9,434 bases of DNA, taken from Ignavibacteria bacterium. Lineage in GTDB: Bacteria > Bacteroidota > Ignavibacteria > Ignavibacteriales > Melioribacteraceae. Where the stretch lies: NCBI GenBank assembly GCA_027347805.1, contig DAIEQP010000281.1, positions 1-9,434 on the forward strand. The letters run 5' to 3'. The notes under the pieces are model-generated. The model was not told the origin of the DNA. It made no database searches and saw nothing but the letters and a program-made list of their open reading frames with translations. Below, piece after piece: positions 1 to 6,909 of this stretch; the first letter of the stretch is position 1, and every line of letters starts with the position of its first letter. Both the position numbers and the translations under genes were made by a program.

Positions 1-56
1 ATCGATTAGAGAGAGAAGGAATTTCGATCTCAAACAAAATGATATTGATGAAATAA
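1..56 (+). CDS. 3' end of an upstream gene ending in a T9SS type A sorting domain (partial)
   Basis: Reading from base 3, the frame gives R-L-E-R-E-G-I-S-I-S-N-K-M-I-L-M-K followed by TAA at 54-56; bases 1-2 are the end of a codon of form nAT, which would be Tyr if n is T. This matches the last strand of T9SS type A sorting domains, which typically end 'YRLe.G..s.tKKMlLmK'. The intact tail of the protein encoded at 5770-6711 ends 'SVTKKMLLMK'. The upstream protein is therefore probably exported through the outer membrane by the type IX system. Its catalytic or binding part lies outside the window, so its function is unknown. Its stop is only 11 bases before the polygalacturonase start, which suggests co-transcription. 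Only 17 residues are visible, so confidence rests on the tail pattern alone. Confidence 0.72.
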   Translation, partial: RLEREGISISNKMILMK

Positions 57-67
57 GTGTAAATGAA

Positions 68-1669
68 ATGGGAAAGAAAATAATTAGTCTTGCCGCAGTT
101 TTGTTTTTAATAACCGGCTGTGGTTTACTTTATTCGCAAGAACAAAAATCTGTAATTGAAAAAGCTCCATATCAAATAGAACCGATAACCGCTCCATTCG
201 AAATGCCACAGATGCAGAGACCAGGATTTCCTGAAAAGAATTTCAATATAAAAGATTATGGTGCTGTTGAAGGTGGTCTGGAAAAAAATACTGAAGCGAT
301 AAAAAAAACTATTGAAGCGGCGGTAAAAGCCGGTGGCGGAAATGTTATTGTTCCAAAAGGGAAATGGTTAACCGGCGCGATTCATTTAGAAAATAATATC
401 AACCTTCATCTTGATAAGGATGCGGAATTAATTTTTAGTCAGGATACAAATGATTATCTGCCGGTTGTATTTTCCCGTCATGAGGATACTGAATGCTACA
501 AATATTCATCATTCATCTATGCAAATAATAAAAATAATATTGCAATTACAGGTGAGGGAATATTAAATGGGCAGGGAAAACCGTGGTGGGATTACCGTGA
601 TCAGCAGAGAAATGCGTATAAAATGCTTAGAGAAATGGTTGTTAATAACACTCCTGTTGAACAACGAATTTTTGACGGTTCAAAGAACGATATGCTTCGC
701 CCCGCTTTTTTCCAGCCAATGAATTGCAAAAATGTATTTGTTGAAGGAGTTACTTTTTTGTATGGAGCCTTTTGGACAATTACACCTACCTACTGCGAGA
801 ATGTAATTGTGAGAAAAATTAAGATTATCACTGAAGGTGAATATGGTCATACTCCAAATGGCGATGGTGTTGATCCATCATCATGTAAAAATGTTTTGAT
901 TGAATATTGTGATATGAGTACCGGAGATGATTGTATTGCTATAAAATCAGGAAGAGATGAAGATGGACAGCGTGTTGGAATCCCTACAGAAAATTTAGTT
1001 GCCCGCCACAATTTTTTCAGAAGCGGCCATGGCGGAATTGTAATTGGAAGTGAAACATCAGGCGGAATAAAAAATATTTATGGTTACGATTGTTACTGCA
1101 ATGGAACGGATCGTGCATTAAGAATTAAAACCGGAAGAGGAAGAGGATCTGTTGTTGAAAATCTTTGGTTCAAGGATATTACAGCAAGTAAAATTATTAA
1201 TGAAGCAATTCACTTAAATATGCTTTATACAACCAAGAGACTCCCAGTTGAAACATTTTCCAAAAGAACCCCAACATTCAGGAATTTCCATTTTGAAAAC
1301 ATTACATGTGAATATGCTGGTAAAAATGGAATTGAATTACTCGGCTTACCTGAAAGCATGATCGATAATATTTCATTTAAGAATATTAAAATAAAATCTG
1401 CAGGTGGAATAAATATTCAGGATTCGCAGAATCTGAATTTTGAAAATGTATCTGTAATTCCTGATAACGGTCCTTTGGTTACAATTTTGGATAGCAAAAA
1501 CATTTCCATCGATAAACTTAATGTGCCCGCTAATGCAAAAGTGGGATTCAAAGTTGACGGAAGTTTATCTGAAAATATTAATGTGACAAAGACTGATTTA
1601 TCAAAAGTGGAAAAGAAAATAGAAACTTCTTTAGATGTTAAACAGAATGCAATACAAATTTCCGAGTAA
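68..1669 (+). CDS. GH28 polygalacturonase, predicted lipoprotein
   Basis: A 533-residue glycoside hydrolase family 28 protein, expected to hydrolyse alpha-1,4-galacturonosyl bonds of demethylated pectin or oligogalacturonides by inversion in a right-handed beta-helix. The N-terminus is a hydrophobic signal ending in the lipobox I-T-G-C with Cys18, so the mature protein is probably lipid-anchored. 'IKDYGAVEGG' near residues 61-70 is the usual GH28 opening. The family's catalytic signatures are complete: N264-G-D266-G with D269, G-D287-D288-C, S-G-H321-G and R352-I-K354. It has no T9SS tail, so a membrane or periplasmic site is more likely than full release. An exo mode on oligomers is a family-based guess, not something the sequence proves. 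The reading frame stays open upstream to base 2, but the signal peptide fixes the ATG at 68. No clear Shine-Dalgarno is seen. The CE8 gene follows after 33 bases. Confidence 0.95.
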   Translation: MGKKIISLAAVLFLITGCGLLYSQEQKSVIEKAPYQIEPITAPFEMPQMQRPGFPEKNFNIKDYGAVEGGLEKNTEAIKKTIEAAVKAGGGNVIVPKGKWLTGAIHLENNINLHLDKDAELIFSQDTNDYLPVVFSRHEDTECYKYSSFIYANNKNNIAITGEGILNGQGKPWWDYRDQQRNAYKMLREMVVNNTPVEQRIFDGSKNDMLRPAFFQPMNCKNVFVEGVTFLYGAFWTITPTYCENVIVRKIKIITEGEYGHTPNGDGVDPSSCKNVLIEYCDMSTGDDCIAIKSGRDEDGQRVGIPTENLVARHNFFRSGHGGIVIGSETSGGIKNIYGYDCYCNGTDRALRIKTGRGRGSVVENLWFKDITASKIINEAIHLNMLYTTKRLPVETFSKRTPTFRNFHFENITCEYAGKNGIELLGLPESMIDNISFKNIKIKSAGGINIQDSQNLNFENVSVIPDNGPLVTILDSKNISIDKLNVPANAKVGFKVDGSLSENINVTKTDLSKVEKKIETSLDVKQNAIQISE

Positions 1670-1702
1670 AAGATTTTTTAGAAAGATAACCGTGATAGAA
1701 AA

Positions 1703-2677
1703 ATGAAATCAAAAAATTTCAGCTATTTACTTTTTGTAATGTTTGTTTTTAATCTATCATTAATTGCGTCACCTAATTATGATTTTGTTGTTTCTAAAGA
1801 TGGCAGGGGAAATTTTAAGACGATTCAGGAAGCAGTTAATGCATGCCGCGATTTTGCGGAACGCCAGTATTATATCTTTGTTAAAAATGGAATCTATAAA
1901 GAGAAACTTGTAATACCATCATGGAAGACAAGAATTACAATAATTGGCGAAAATGTTGACAGCACAATTATTGAATACAATGATTATTCAGGTAAGATTG
2001 ACAGCACTGGAAAGAAATTTAACACATTTACTTCTCACACATGTCTGATTGCAGGGAATAATAACGAGTTTCAAAATATAACTTTCATAAATTCTGCTGG
2101 AAGAGTCGGGCAGGCAGTTGCAGTTCATGTTGAAGGCGACCGATGCGTTTTTCGAAACTGCAAATTAATTGGCAATCAGGATACACTTTTTGCTTCAGGT
2201 GAAAACAGCCGGCAGTATTTTGTTAATTGTTTTATTGAGGGGACTACTGATTTCATTTTTGGTCCTGCAACTGTTTTCTTTGAGAAATGTACAATTAAAA
2301 GTAAAACAAATTCATACGTTACTGCTGCTTCAACATTACCTACCAGAGATTTTGGTTATGTATTTCATGACTGTAAATTGATTGCAGATACATCAGCAAG
2401 GAAAGTGTTTCTCGGTCGTCCATGGCGTTTATATGCGCATGTTGCTTTTATAAGATGTAATATCAACGGGCATATTGTTCCTGAAGGCTGGCACAATTGG
2501 AATAAACCTGAAGCTGAGAAAACTGCAAAATATTTTGAATATCAAAACACCGGCGCTGGTGCAATGACGACTGAAAGAGTTGCCTGGTCGCATCAGTTAA
2601 CCAATGAAGAAGTAAAAAAATATGATGTGAAAAATGTATTAAAAGGTTTTGATGGCTGGAATCCCGATGAGGAATAA
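1703..2677 (+). CDS. CE8 pectin methylesterase
   Basis: A 324-residue carbohydrate esterase family 8 enzyme, which removes methyl esters from homogalacturonan and releases methanol, leaving pectate for GH28 and PL1 enzymes. A hydrophobic Sec signal covers about residues 1-22, with cleavage near I-A-S. The beta-helix begins at 'GNFKTIQEAV' (36-45). All key family residues are present: Q137 in G-Q-A-V-A, Q159-D160 in the G-x-Q-D-T-L-F motif (acid/base Asp), D183 in D-F-I-F-G (nucleophile), and R239/W241 in L-G-R-P-W. The later W-H-N-W motif (263-266) is also typical. Length and motif order are normal for a bacterial single-domain enzyme, with no extra binding domain or T9SS tail, so a periplasmic role is inferred. 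It lies 33 bases after the GH28 gene and probably shares its transcript. The start has no obvious Shine-Dalgarno but is fixed by the signal peptide. Confidence 0.95.
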   Translation: MKSKNFSYLLFVMFVFNLSLIASPNYDFVVSKDGRGNFKTIQEAVNACRDFAERQYYIFVKNGIYKEKLVIPSWKTRITIIGENVDSTIIEYNDYSGKIDSTGKKFNTFTSHTCLIAGNNNEFQNITFINSAGRVGQAVAVHVEGDRCVFRNCKLIGNQDTLFASGENSRQYFVNCFIEGTTDFIFGPATVFFEKCTIKSKTNSYVTAASTLPTRDFGYVFHDCKLIADTSARKVFLGRPWRLYAHVAFIRCNINGHIVPEGWHNWNKPEAEKTAKYFEYQNTGAGAMTTERVAWSHQLTNEEVKKYDVKNVLKGFDGWNPDEE

Positions 2678-2742
2678 ATGAAAAACAATTTAGTCGAACA
2701 ATAATATTTACATGCTTTCAAACTAGAACTGTTGATTTTATT

Positions 2743-2930
2743 ATGGCTTTGCGGAATAATTCGGGTTCAACTGAACAGTTAACAAATTTATGTGAAGCAA
2801 GGTTGAAAGAGATTAATATCATTTAAAAAAAATTCTCAATTGATGGATTAAAGCATTCAAACGGTGTTTATTTTTCAAAGCTTTCAGTCGATAATTATTT
2901 TGCCACAAAAAAATGATGGTAATCAAATAA
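2743..2930 (+). pseudogene. Decayed C-terminal end of a T9SS-sorted protein
   Basis: The 263-base gap between the CE8 and GH43 genes contains no intact gene. The frame starting at 2743 still reads as the end of a T9SS type A sorting domain. From 2830 to 2912 it gives K-F-S-I-D-G-L-K-H-S-N-G-V-Y-F and continues to A-T-K-K. Aligned without gaps over 28 residues to the tail of the pectate lyase at the window end, I count 12 identities, including F-S-I, S-x-G-x-Y-F and K-K. Two lesions break it: an in-frame TAA at 2824-2826, and a one-base shift in the A run at 2907-2913, after which the other frame supplies M-M-V-I-K and a stop (2913-2930). The segment before about 2785 is not recognisable, and no NPFNP motif remains. 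It is probably what is left of a deleted secreted enzyme or binding protein. A sequencing error could explain one lesion but hardly both plus the missing body. Confidence 0.68.
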
Positions 2931-2940
2931 CGGGTTTTGT

Positions 2941-4638
2941 ATGAGAGCAAAATTATTTATTGGTTTTCTTTTTATTGCAGGAATCTTTTTCTTGATTTCA
3001 ACTGCAGGCATTTTCGCACAGAAAAAAAATAATCTCAAAAAGAAAATTGATGTGCAAAAATATTCTCCAATAGAAGTGTGGACGCCGGATAATGGAGATG
3101 GTACTTATAAAAATCCAATTTTGAATGCTGATTACTCTGACCCGGATGCAATAAGAGTTGGTGATGACTACTATTTAACTTCTTCCAGTTTTTCTCATTT
3201 CCCCGGTTTACCGATTCTTCATTCTAAAGATTTAGTTAACTGGGAAATAATTTCACAAGCAGTACAAAAATATCCTTATGAATCTTTCAACAAACCTCAG
3301 CATGGAAATGGGATCTGGGCACCATCGATCAGATATCATAATGGAGAATTCTATATTTATTATGGCGATCCTGATTATGGAATCTTTATGACTAAGGCTA
3401 AAGATCCGCGCGGGCCATGGGATCCGCTGCATCTTGTTCGTGCCGCAAAAGGCTGGATAGATTCCTGCCCATTCTGGGATGATGATGGCAGTGCGTATCT
3501 CGTTCATGCTTGGGCACGAAGCAGAAGCGGTATCAAACATGTCATAACAATTAATAAAATGAGCCCCGATGGAAAAACTTTGCTCGATGATGGTGTAAAA
3601 GTTTTTTGTGATTCTGTTAAACATAATACAATGGAAGGTCCAAAACTTTATAAACGTAATGGTTACTATTATATTTATGCTCCTGCCGGCGGTGTTAAGC
3701 CCGGGTGGCAAACGGTTTTGCGTTCAAAAAATATTTTGGGACCTTATGAAGATAAAATCGTGCTTGAAAAAGGTTCAACTAAAATAAATGGACCGCACCA
3801 GGGTGCATGGATTCAAACTCAAACAGGTGAAGATTGGTTTTTACATTTTCAGGATAGATATGCATATGGAAGAATTGTTCATCTTCAACCAATGAAATGG
3901 GAAAATGATTGGCCTGTAATTGGAATTGATTATGATAAAAACGGTATTGGTGAACCTGTAGCAACTTATTCTAAACCAAATGTTGGAAGTAAAAAAAATC
4001 AAATTGTGAATCCGGCAACCAATGATGAATTTGATTCACCAAAACTTGGCTTGCAGTGGCAATGTCAGGCAAATTACAGTGATGAATGGTATTCATTAAA
4101 AGAAAGAGCCGGGTGGTTGAGACTTTATTCCAATTCTTCAACCGGTTTAAAAAATCTTTATGAAGCGCCCTGGTTAATATTGCAGAAATTTCCTGCAGTA
4201 AATTTTTCAGCAAAGACTTTGTTGGATTGTTCGAACTTTTCTGAAGGTACAACTGCCGGTCTCATTATTTTTGGCTCCGATTATGCAACTGTAGCAATTA
4301 ATAAAACCCAAAAGGGTTTGCAGTTAATTCAGTCATCATGCAATCAGGCGGATAAAGGCAGACCAGAAAAAGTTAATCAGGTTATTTCTTTTGATGGTGA
4401 CAAGGTTTATCTTAAAATAAATGTGAAGGAAAGTTTTAATAATGAAAATATTCCAATTGCAACATGTACTTTTTACTTCAGCTACAATGGAACCGATTTC
4501 AGGAAAATTGGCGACGATTTTATTGCTAAAGAAGGAAGATGGGTAGGAGCTAAAATTGGTTTGTTTTCTAAAACTGACTTAGAAAACAGCAGAAATAATT
4601 TTGCAGATTTTGACTGGATACGTTTTGAAAAAATTTAA
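2941..4638 (+). CDS. GH43 glycosidase with C-terminal beta-sandwich (arabinofuranosidase/xylosidase type)
   Basis: A 565-residue glycoside hydrolase family 43 protein with a Sec signal at about 1-26 (cleavage near I-F-A-Q). The five-bladed beta-propeller starts at 'NPILNADYSDPDAI' (58-71). The catalytic triad of the family is visible: base D67 in S-D-P-D, pKa-modulating D174 in W-I-D-S-C-P, and acid E232 in M-E-G-P. 'GPHQGAW' (284-290) and 'FLHFQDR.AYGRIVHLQP' (300-317) resemble GH43 enzymes with a C-terminal GH43_C2-like beta-sandwich, and residues from about 355 to 563, ending 'FADFDWIRFEK', fit that domain. In GH43 such proteins are usually alpha-L-arabinofuranosidases or beta-xylosidases. 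Beside pectinases, removal of arabinose from pectic side chains is the best guess, but specificity cannot be read from the sequence. There is no T9SS tail, so it is probably periplasmic. It starts 10 bases after the T9SS relic and has no clear Shine-Dalgarno. Confidence 0.92.
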   Translation: MRAKLFIGFLFIAGIFFLISTAGIFAQKKNNLKKKIDVQKYSPIEVWTPDNGDGTYKNPILNADYSDPDAIRVGDDYYLTSSSFSHFPGLPILHSKDLVNWEIISQAVQKYPYESFNKPQHGNGIWAPSIRYHNGEFYIYYGDPDYGIFMTKAKDPRGPWDPLHLVRAAKGWIDSCPFWDDDGSAYLVHAWARSRSGIKHVITINKMSPDGKTLLDDGVKVFCDSVKHNTMEGPKLYKRNGYYYIYAPAGGVKPGWQTVLRSKNILGPYEDKIVLEKGSTKINGPHQGAWIQTQTGEDWFLHFQDRYAYGRIVHLQPMKWENDWPVIGIDYDKNGIGEPVATYSKPNVGSKKNQIVNPATNDEFDSPKLGLQWQCQANYSDEWYSLKERAGWLRLYSNSSTGLKNLYEAPWLILQKFPAVNFSAKTLLDCSNFSEGTTAGLIIFGSDYATVAINKTQKGLQLIQSSCNQADKGRPEKVNQVISFDGDKVYLKINVKESFNNENIPIATCTFYFSYNGTDFRKIGDDFIAKEGRWVGAKIGLFSKTDLENSRNNFADFDWIRFEKI

Positions 4639-4654
4639 ATTAATGCGGACAACA

Positions 4655-5623
4655 ATGAAAAAAATATTATTGACAATCCTTCTCTTTACTGGGATCATAT
4701 TTTCACAAAACAAGAAAGAATACTATTTCCCAAAGGATACATCATATTCACTTGCGTCAACAAATCGCAAAATTCTTAAGGAATACCCTGATGTAAAACT
4801 CGTGAATGAATTGTTGCCTGGAAATGTAATTGTTAAATCCGATATAGTTTATAAAACACTTGGAAATAGAAAACTTCATCTCGATATCTATCAGCCGAAA
4901 ATTAGTAAAGGGAAAAATTATCCTGCCGTTTTATTGATTCATGGAGGCGGATGGAGAAGCGGTAATAAATCTATGGAAAAATATTTAGCCGGTAGATTGG
5001 CTTCAAGCGGTATTGTTGCAATAGCAGTTGAATACAGGTTATCAATTGAAGCAATTTATCCAGCCGCGTTGCACGATTTGAAATCAGCATTAAAATGGAC
5101 TATTAAAAATGCAGAGAAGCTTGGAATTAACAGGAACAAATTGTTCATTTCAGGCGAATCTGCCGGAGGACATTTAGCCGCACTTGTTGGTGTTACTTCA
5201 AATATATCCAAAATGGATGATCCTGGATCCGACATAAATACTATTCCGAAAGTGGCAGGCATAATAAATATTGATGGAGTGCTTGATATGACTACTCCTT
5301 CAGAATCCCGTAAAGATAGTATTGCTGGTAAACCTCAATCAGCTGCTGGTATGTGGCTGGGCGCAATATTAAATGAAAAACCTGACTTATGGAGAGAGGT
5401 GTCTCCAATCAATTATATTGATGAAAATACCCCGCCAATTCTTTTTATTAATAGTTCAATTCCCAGGTATCATGCCGGCAGAGATGAAGTTATTTCCAAG
5501 CTGAATAAATTGGGAATTTATTCTGAAGTTCACACAATTGAAAAATCTCCTCACTCATTCTGGTATTTTCATCCATGGATTGATGAAGTGGTTGAGTTTG
5601 TTATAAATTTTATAAAAAAGTGA
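4655..5623 (+). CDS. Secreted alpha/beta-hydrolase esterase, candidate pectin or hemicellulose acyl esterase
   Basis: Starting at the ATG at 4655 gives 322 residues with a compact Sec signal (M-K-K-I-L-L to I-F-S-Q, residues 1-18). The ATG at 4643 (four residues longer) is also possible; both lie just after the GH43 stop at 4638. The alpha/beta-hydrolase signatures are clear: oxyanion motif H96-G-G-G-W, nucleophile elbow G-E-S169-A-G-G, and a C-terminal S-P-H300 that should hold the catalytic His. The acid is most likely D277 in H-A-G-R-D-E, although the surrounding loop 'NSSIPRYHAGRDE' is unlike the common H-G-x-x-D-x-x-V form. The fold is that of xylan, feruloyl and pectin acetyl esterases. 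Tight linkage to GH43, CE8 and GH28 genes argues for removing acetyl or other acyl groups from pectic or arabinan fragments in the periplasm. The exact ester and CAZy family are not determined. Confidence 0.85.
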   Translation: MKKILLTILLFTGIIFSQNKKEYYFPKDTSYSLASTNRKILKEYPDVKLVNELLPGNVIVKSDIVYKTLGNRKLHLDIYQPKISKGKNYPAVLLIHGGGWRSGNKSMEKYLAGRLASSGIVAIAVEYRLSIEAIYPAALHDLKSALKWTIKNAEKLGINRNKLFISGESAGGHLAALVGVTSNISKMDDPGSDINTIPKVAGIINIDGVLDMTTPSESRKDSIAGKPQSAAGMWLGAILNEKPDLWREVSPINYIDENTPPILFINSSIPRYHAGRDEVISKLNKLGIYSEVHTIEKSPHSFWYFHPWIDEVVEFVINFIKK

Positions 5624-5654
5624 TATTTTAATATGCGATTGCATAAGTTCCAAT

Positions 5655-5690
5655 TTTGACTTGACAATAAAAATTAATTTCGTCATTTTA
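5655..5690 (+). promoter_or_regulatory. Possible promoter region before the stand-alone secreted protein gene
   Basis: The 146-base gap after the esterase stop is AT-rich and contains TTGACTTGACA (5656-5666), holding a perfect TTGACA at 5661-5666. The expected -10 position, 17-18 bases on, is only CATTTT/ATTTTA, a weak match. TAATTTCG at 5675-5682 is one base away from the Bacteroidota -7 element TAnnTTTG, but its spacing from the TTTG at 5655 is short. A promoter here is likely on context, because the next gene has its own strong ribosome site and terminator. The exact elements are uncertain. Confidence 0.35.
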
Positions 5691-5759
5691 AGTAAGCGAT
5701 TAAGTTATCAATAAAGGGAAATTCAATTTTAGTATTTAATTCTTAAATTATTCATGGAT

Positions 5760-5765
5760 GGAGGT
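5760..5765 (+). promoter_or_regulatory. Strong Shine-Dalgarno that fixes the start at 5770
   Basis: GGAGGT lies four bases before the ATG at 5770 (five bases from the GGAGG core). This is close to the ideal complement of the 16S 3' end. An in-frame ATG at 5758 would place this site inside the coding region and add M-E-V-Q before the signal peptide, so 5770 is the better start. The genes at 68, 1703 and 2941 have no comparable site, and this suggests unusually efficient translation. Confidence 0.85.
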
Positions 5766-5769
5766 CCAA

Positions 5770-6711
5770 ATGAAAAAATATTTACTGATCTTATTTGTTA
5801 CGATAATTGCTATAACTACTATTTCAGCTCAAACCAAAGCTTCCGCAGCATGGCAATTAATTGCCGATCAAAATGCAACTGTAGTTGGAAATGTAGTTGG
5901 TGAACCAGCAACAGGTTTCGGAGGTATTGCTGTTAAGGATTATAGTGGTAAAAGTTTAAGTGGACCTTTAAGCACTTCTCAAGCTAGCTGGAATGTTGCA
6001 GCTAACTGGCCTGTTAATAACACAGACGATACTCAGAGTAACATCGTATATGTAGACTTTGTTGTCTCTCCAAAAGCTGGAAATGATTTAAAAGTTGATT
6101 CAGTTTATGCCTGGTTAGGTGGTGGTGGAACTGGAAACATGAGAGCAAATCTTTATTTTGGTGGAACTGACACTTCTTTAGCAACACTAACAAAACTTAA
6201 TACTGCTGGAGTTCTTTTCTTAAAACAAGCCAGCCAGCTAACAGGTGCAGGAAGAGCTGCTGAAGATACTTCTGTTGCATATAAAGTTGGCGTTACTGTT
6301 AAAAATGGTCAAAAGTTTCGTTTCAGAATATATCCATGGTATAAATCTGCTACAGCTTCTGCAACTAGATATTTAGTTACTCAGAACATTATGATAAAAG
6401 GAACTACCAGTGCTGCAGTAGCAGTTGAGCAGGTAAATGGTTTGCCATCTGCTTATAATCTTGAACAGAACTATCCAAACCCGTTTAACCCATCAACAAA
6501 AATTTCTTTCTCGATTCCACAAACCGGTTTTACCCGTTTAGTTGTTTATAATCTTCTTGGAAAGGAAGTAGCTCAGCTTGTAAATAGAAATTTGAATGCT
6601 GGTAATTATACATTTGAGTTTGATGCTCATAATCTACCAAGCGGATTATATCTGTATTCTCTTTCTTCAGGAAATTATTCTGTAACAAAGAAAATGCTGT
6701 TGATGAAATAA
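5770..6711 (+). CDS. Stand-alone secreted module protein with T9SS type A sorting domain
   Basis: A 313-residue protein with no recognisable catalytic domain. A signal peptide covers residues 1-20 (cleavage I-S-A/Q). Residues about 25-213 form one beta-rich, Gly/Thr/Ser-rich module, and after a short linker residues 229-313 are a T9SS type A sorting domain beginning 'QNYPNPFNPST' and ending 'KKMLLMK'. The protein should therefore be exported and attached to the cell surface or released. The module is clearly related to the N-terminus of the pectate lyase encoded next: both have a W-x-L start (W28), G-N-V (40-42), V-D-F-V-V-S (95-100), N-M-x-x-N-x-Y (123-129), T-K-L-N (141-144), F-R-I-Y-P (185-189), and a final K/R-Y-x-V strand. 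I infer a carbohydrate-binding or surface-attachment role, possibly on pectin; no ligand residues are known. The strong Shine-Dalgarno and its own terminator suggest an abundant, separately expressed product. Confidence 0.88.
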   Translation: MKKYLLILFVTIIAITTISAQTKASAAWQLIADQNATVVGNVVGEPATGFGGIAVKDYSGKSLSGPLSTSQASWNVAANWPVNNTDDTQSNIVYVDFVVSPKAGNDLKVDSVYAWLGGGGTGNMRANLYFGGTDTSLATLTKLNTAGVLFLKQASQLTGAGRAAEDTSVAYKVGVTVKNGQKFRFRIYPWYKSATASATRYLVTQNIMIKGTTSAAVAVEQVNGLPSAYNLEQNYPNPFNPSTKISFSIPQTGFTRLVVYNLLGKEVAQLVNRNLNAGNYTFEFDAHNLPSGLYLYSLSSGNYSVTKKMLLMK

Positions 6712-6720
6712 TAATTTAAG

Positions 6721-6755
6721 AGGCATTAATTGAAAAATATTAATGCCTTTTTTTT
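6721..6755 (+). terminator. Rho-independent terminator
   Basis: A perfect 10-bp inverted repeat, AGGCATTAAT (6721-6730) and ATTAATGCCT (6739-6748), encloses an 8-base loop and runs directly into a tract of eight T (6748-6755). It begins nine bases after the stop of the stand-alone secreted protein gene. It should end that transcript and separate it from the pectate lyase gene. It is the only convincing intrinsic terminator in the window. Confidence 0.93.
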
Positions 6756-6783
6756 CGGCAGTGTTCGCAATTTTATTTATAAT
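6755..6783 (+). promoter_or_regulatory. Possible sigma70-like promoter for the pectate lyase gene
   Basis: Just after the terminator there is a perfect TATAAT (6778-6783), with TCGGCA (6755-6760; four of six match to TTGACA) 17 bases upstream. Position fits a new transcription unit with a leader of about 120 bases. TATAAT occurs by chance in DNA this AT-rich, and the promoter type used by this organism is unknown, so this is only a candidate. Confidence 0.35.
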
Positions 6784-6909
6784 GAAGCGGAAGAGAACTT
6801 TCGAATATTAATTTTCCCCAGCCAAAATTTTCCACGTATAAATAATATTATTCATGCTGCCTGTTCGTAAAATTGAAAATAAAAAGACATATGCATCAAA
6901 AAGGATAAA

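Noticed and set aside
2169..2381. 70-codon + strand frame inside the methylesterase gene
   Set aside because: It is fully contained in CE8 codons that carry the catalytic motifs, and its translation is low-information hydrophobic sequence.
2678..2704. Eight-codon frame ATG..TAA directly after the methylesterase stop
   Set aside because: It is too short, with no ribosome site and no conserved pattern. Chance is the simplest explanation.
3253..4252. Three open frames on the minus strand opposite the GH43 gene (3253-3711, 3779-3964, 3971-4252)
   Set aside because: They lie entirely within a clear GH43 coding sequence, and their translations show no domain, signal or family pattern. They are shadow frames.
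4601..4654. Longer start for the esterase at 4601, overlapping the GH43 end by 38 bases
   Set aside because: It would put 18 unrelated residues before a typical M-K-K signal peptide. The ATGs at 4643 and 4655 just after the GH43 stop fit better.
5056..5262. 68-codon minus-strand frame opposite the esterase gene
   Set aside because: It is antisense to the nucleophile-elbow region of the esterase and has no supporting motif or ribosome site.
5632..5645. Small hairpin TATGC-GATT-GCATA after the esterase stop as a terminator
   Set aside because: The stem is only 5 bp and no T tract follows, so it does not meet the pattern of an intrinsic terminator.
5758..5769. Start at 5758 for the stand-alone secreted protein
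   Set aside because: It would place the GGAGGT ribosome site inside the coding region. The ATG at 5770 has ideal spacing and begins the signal peptide.
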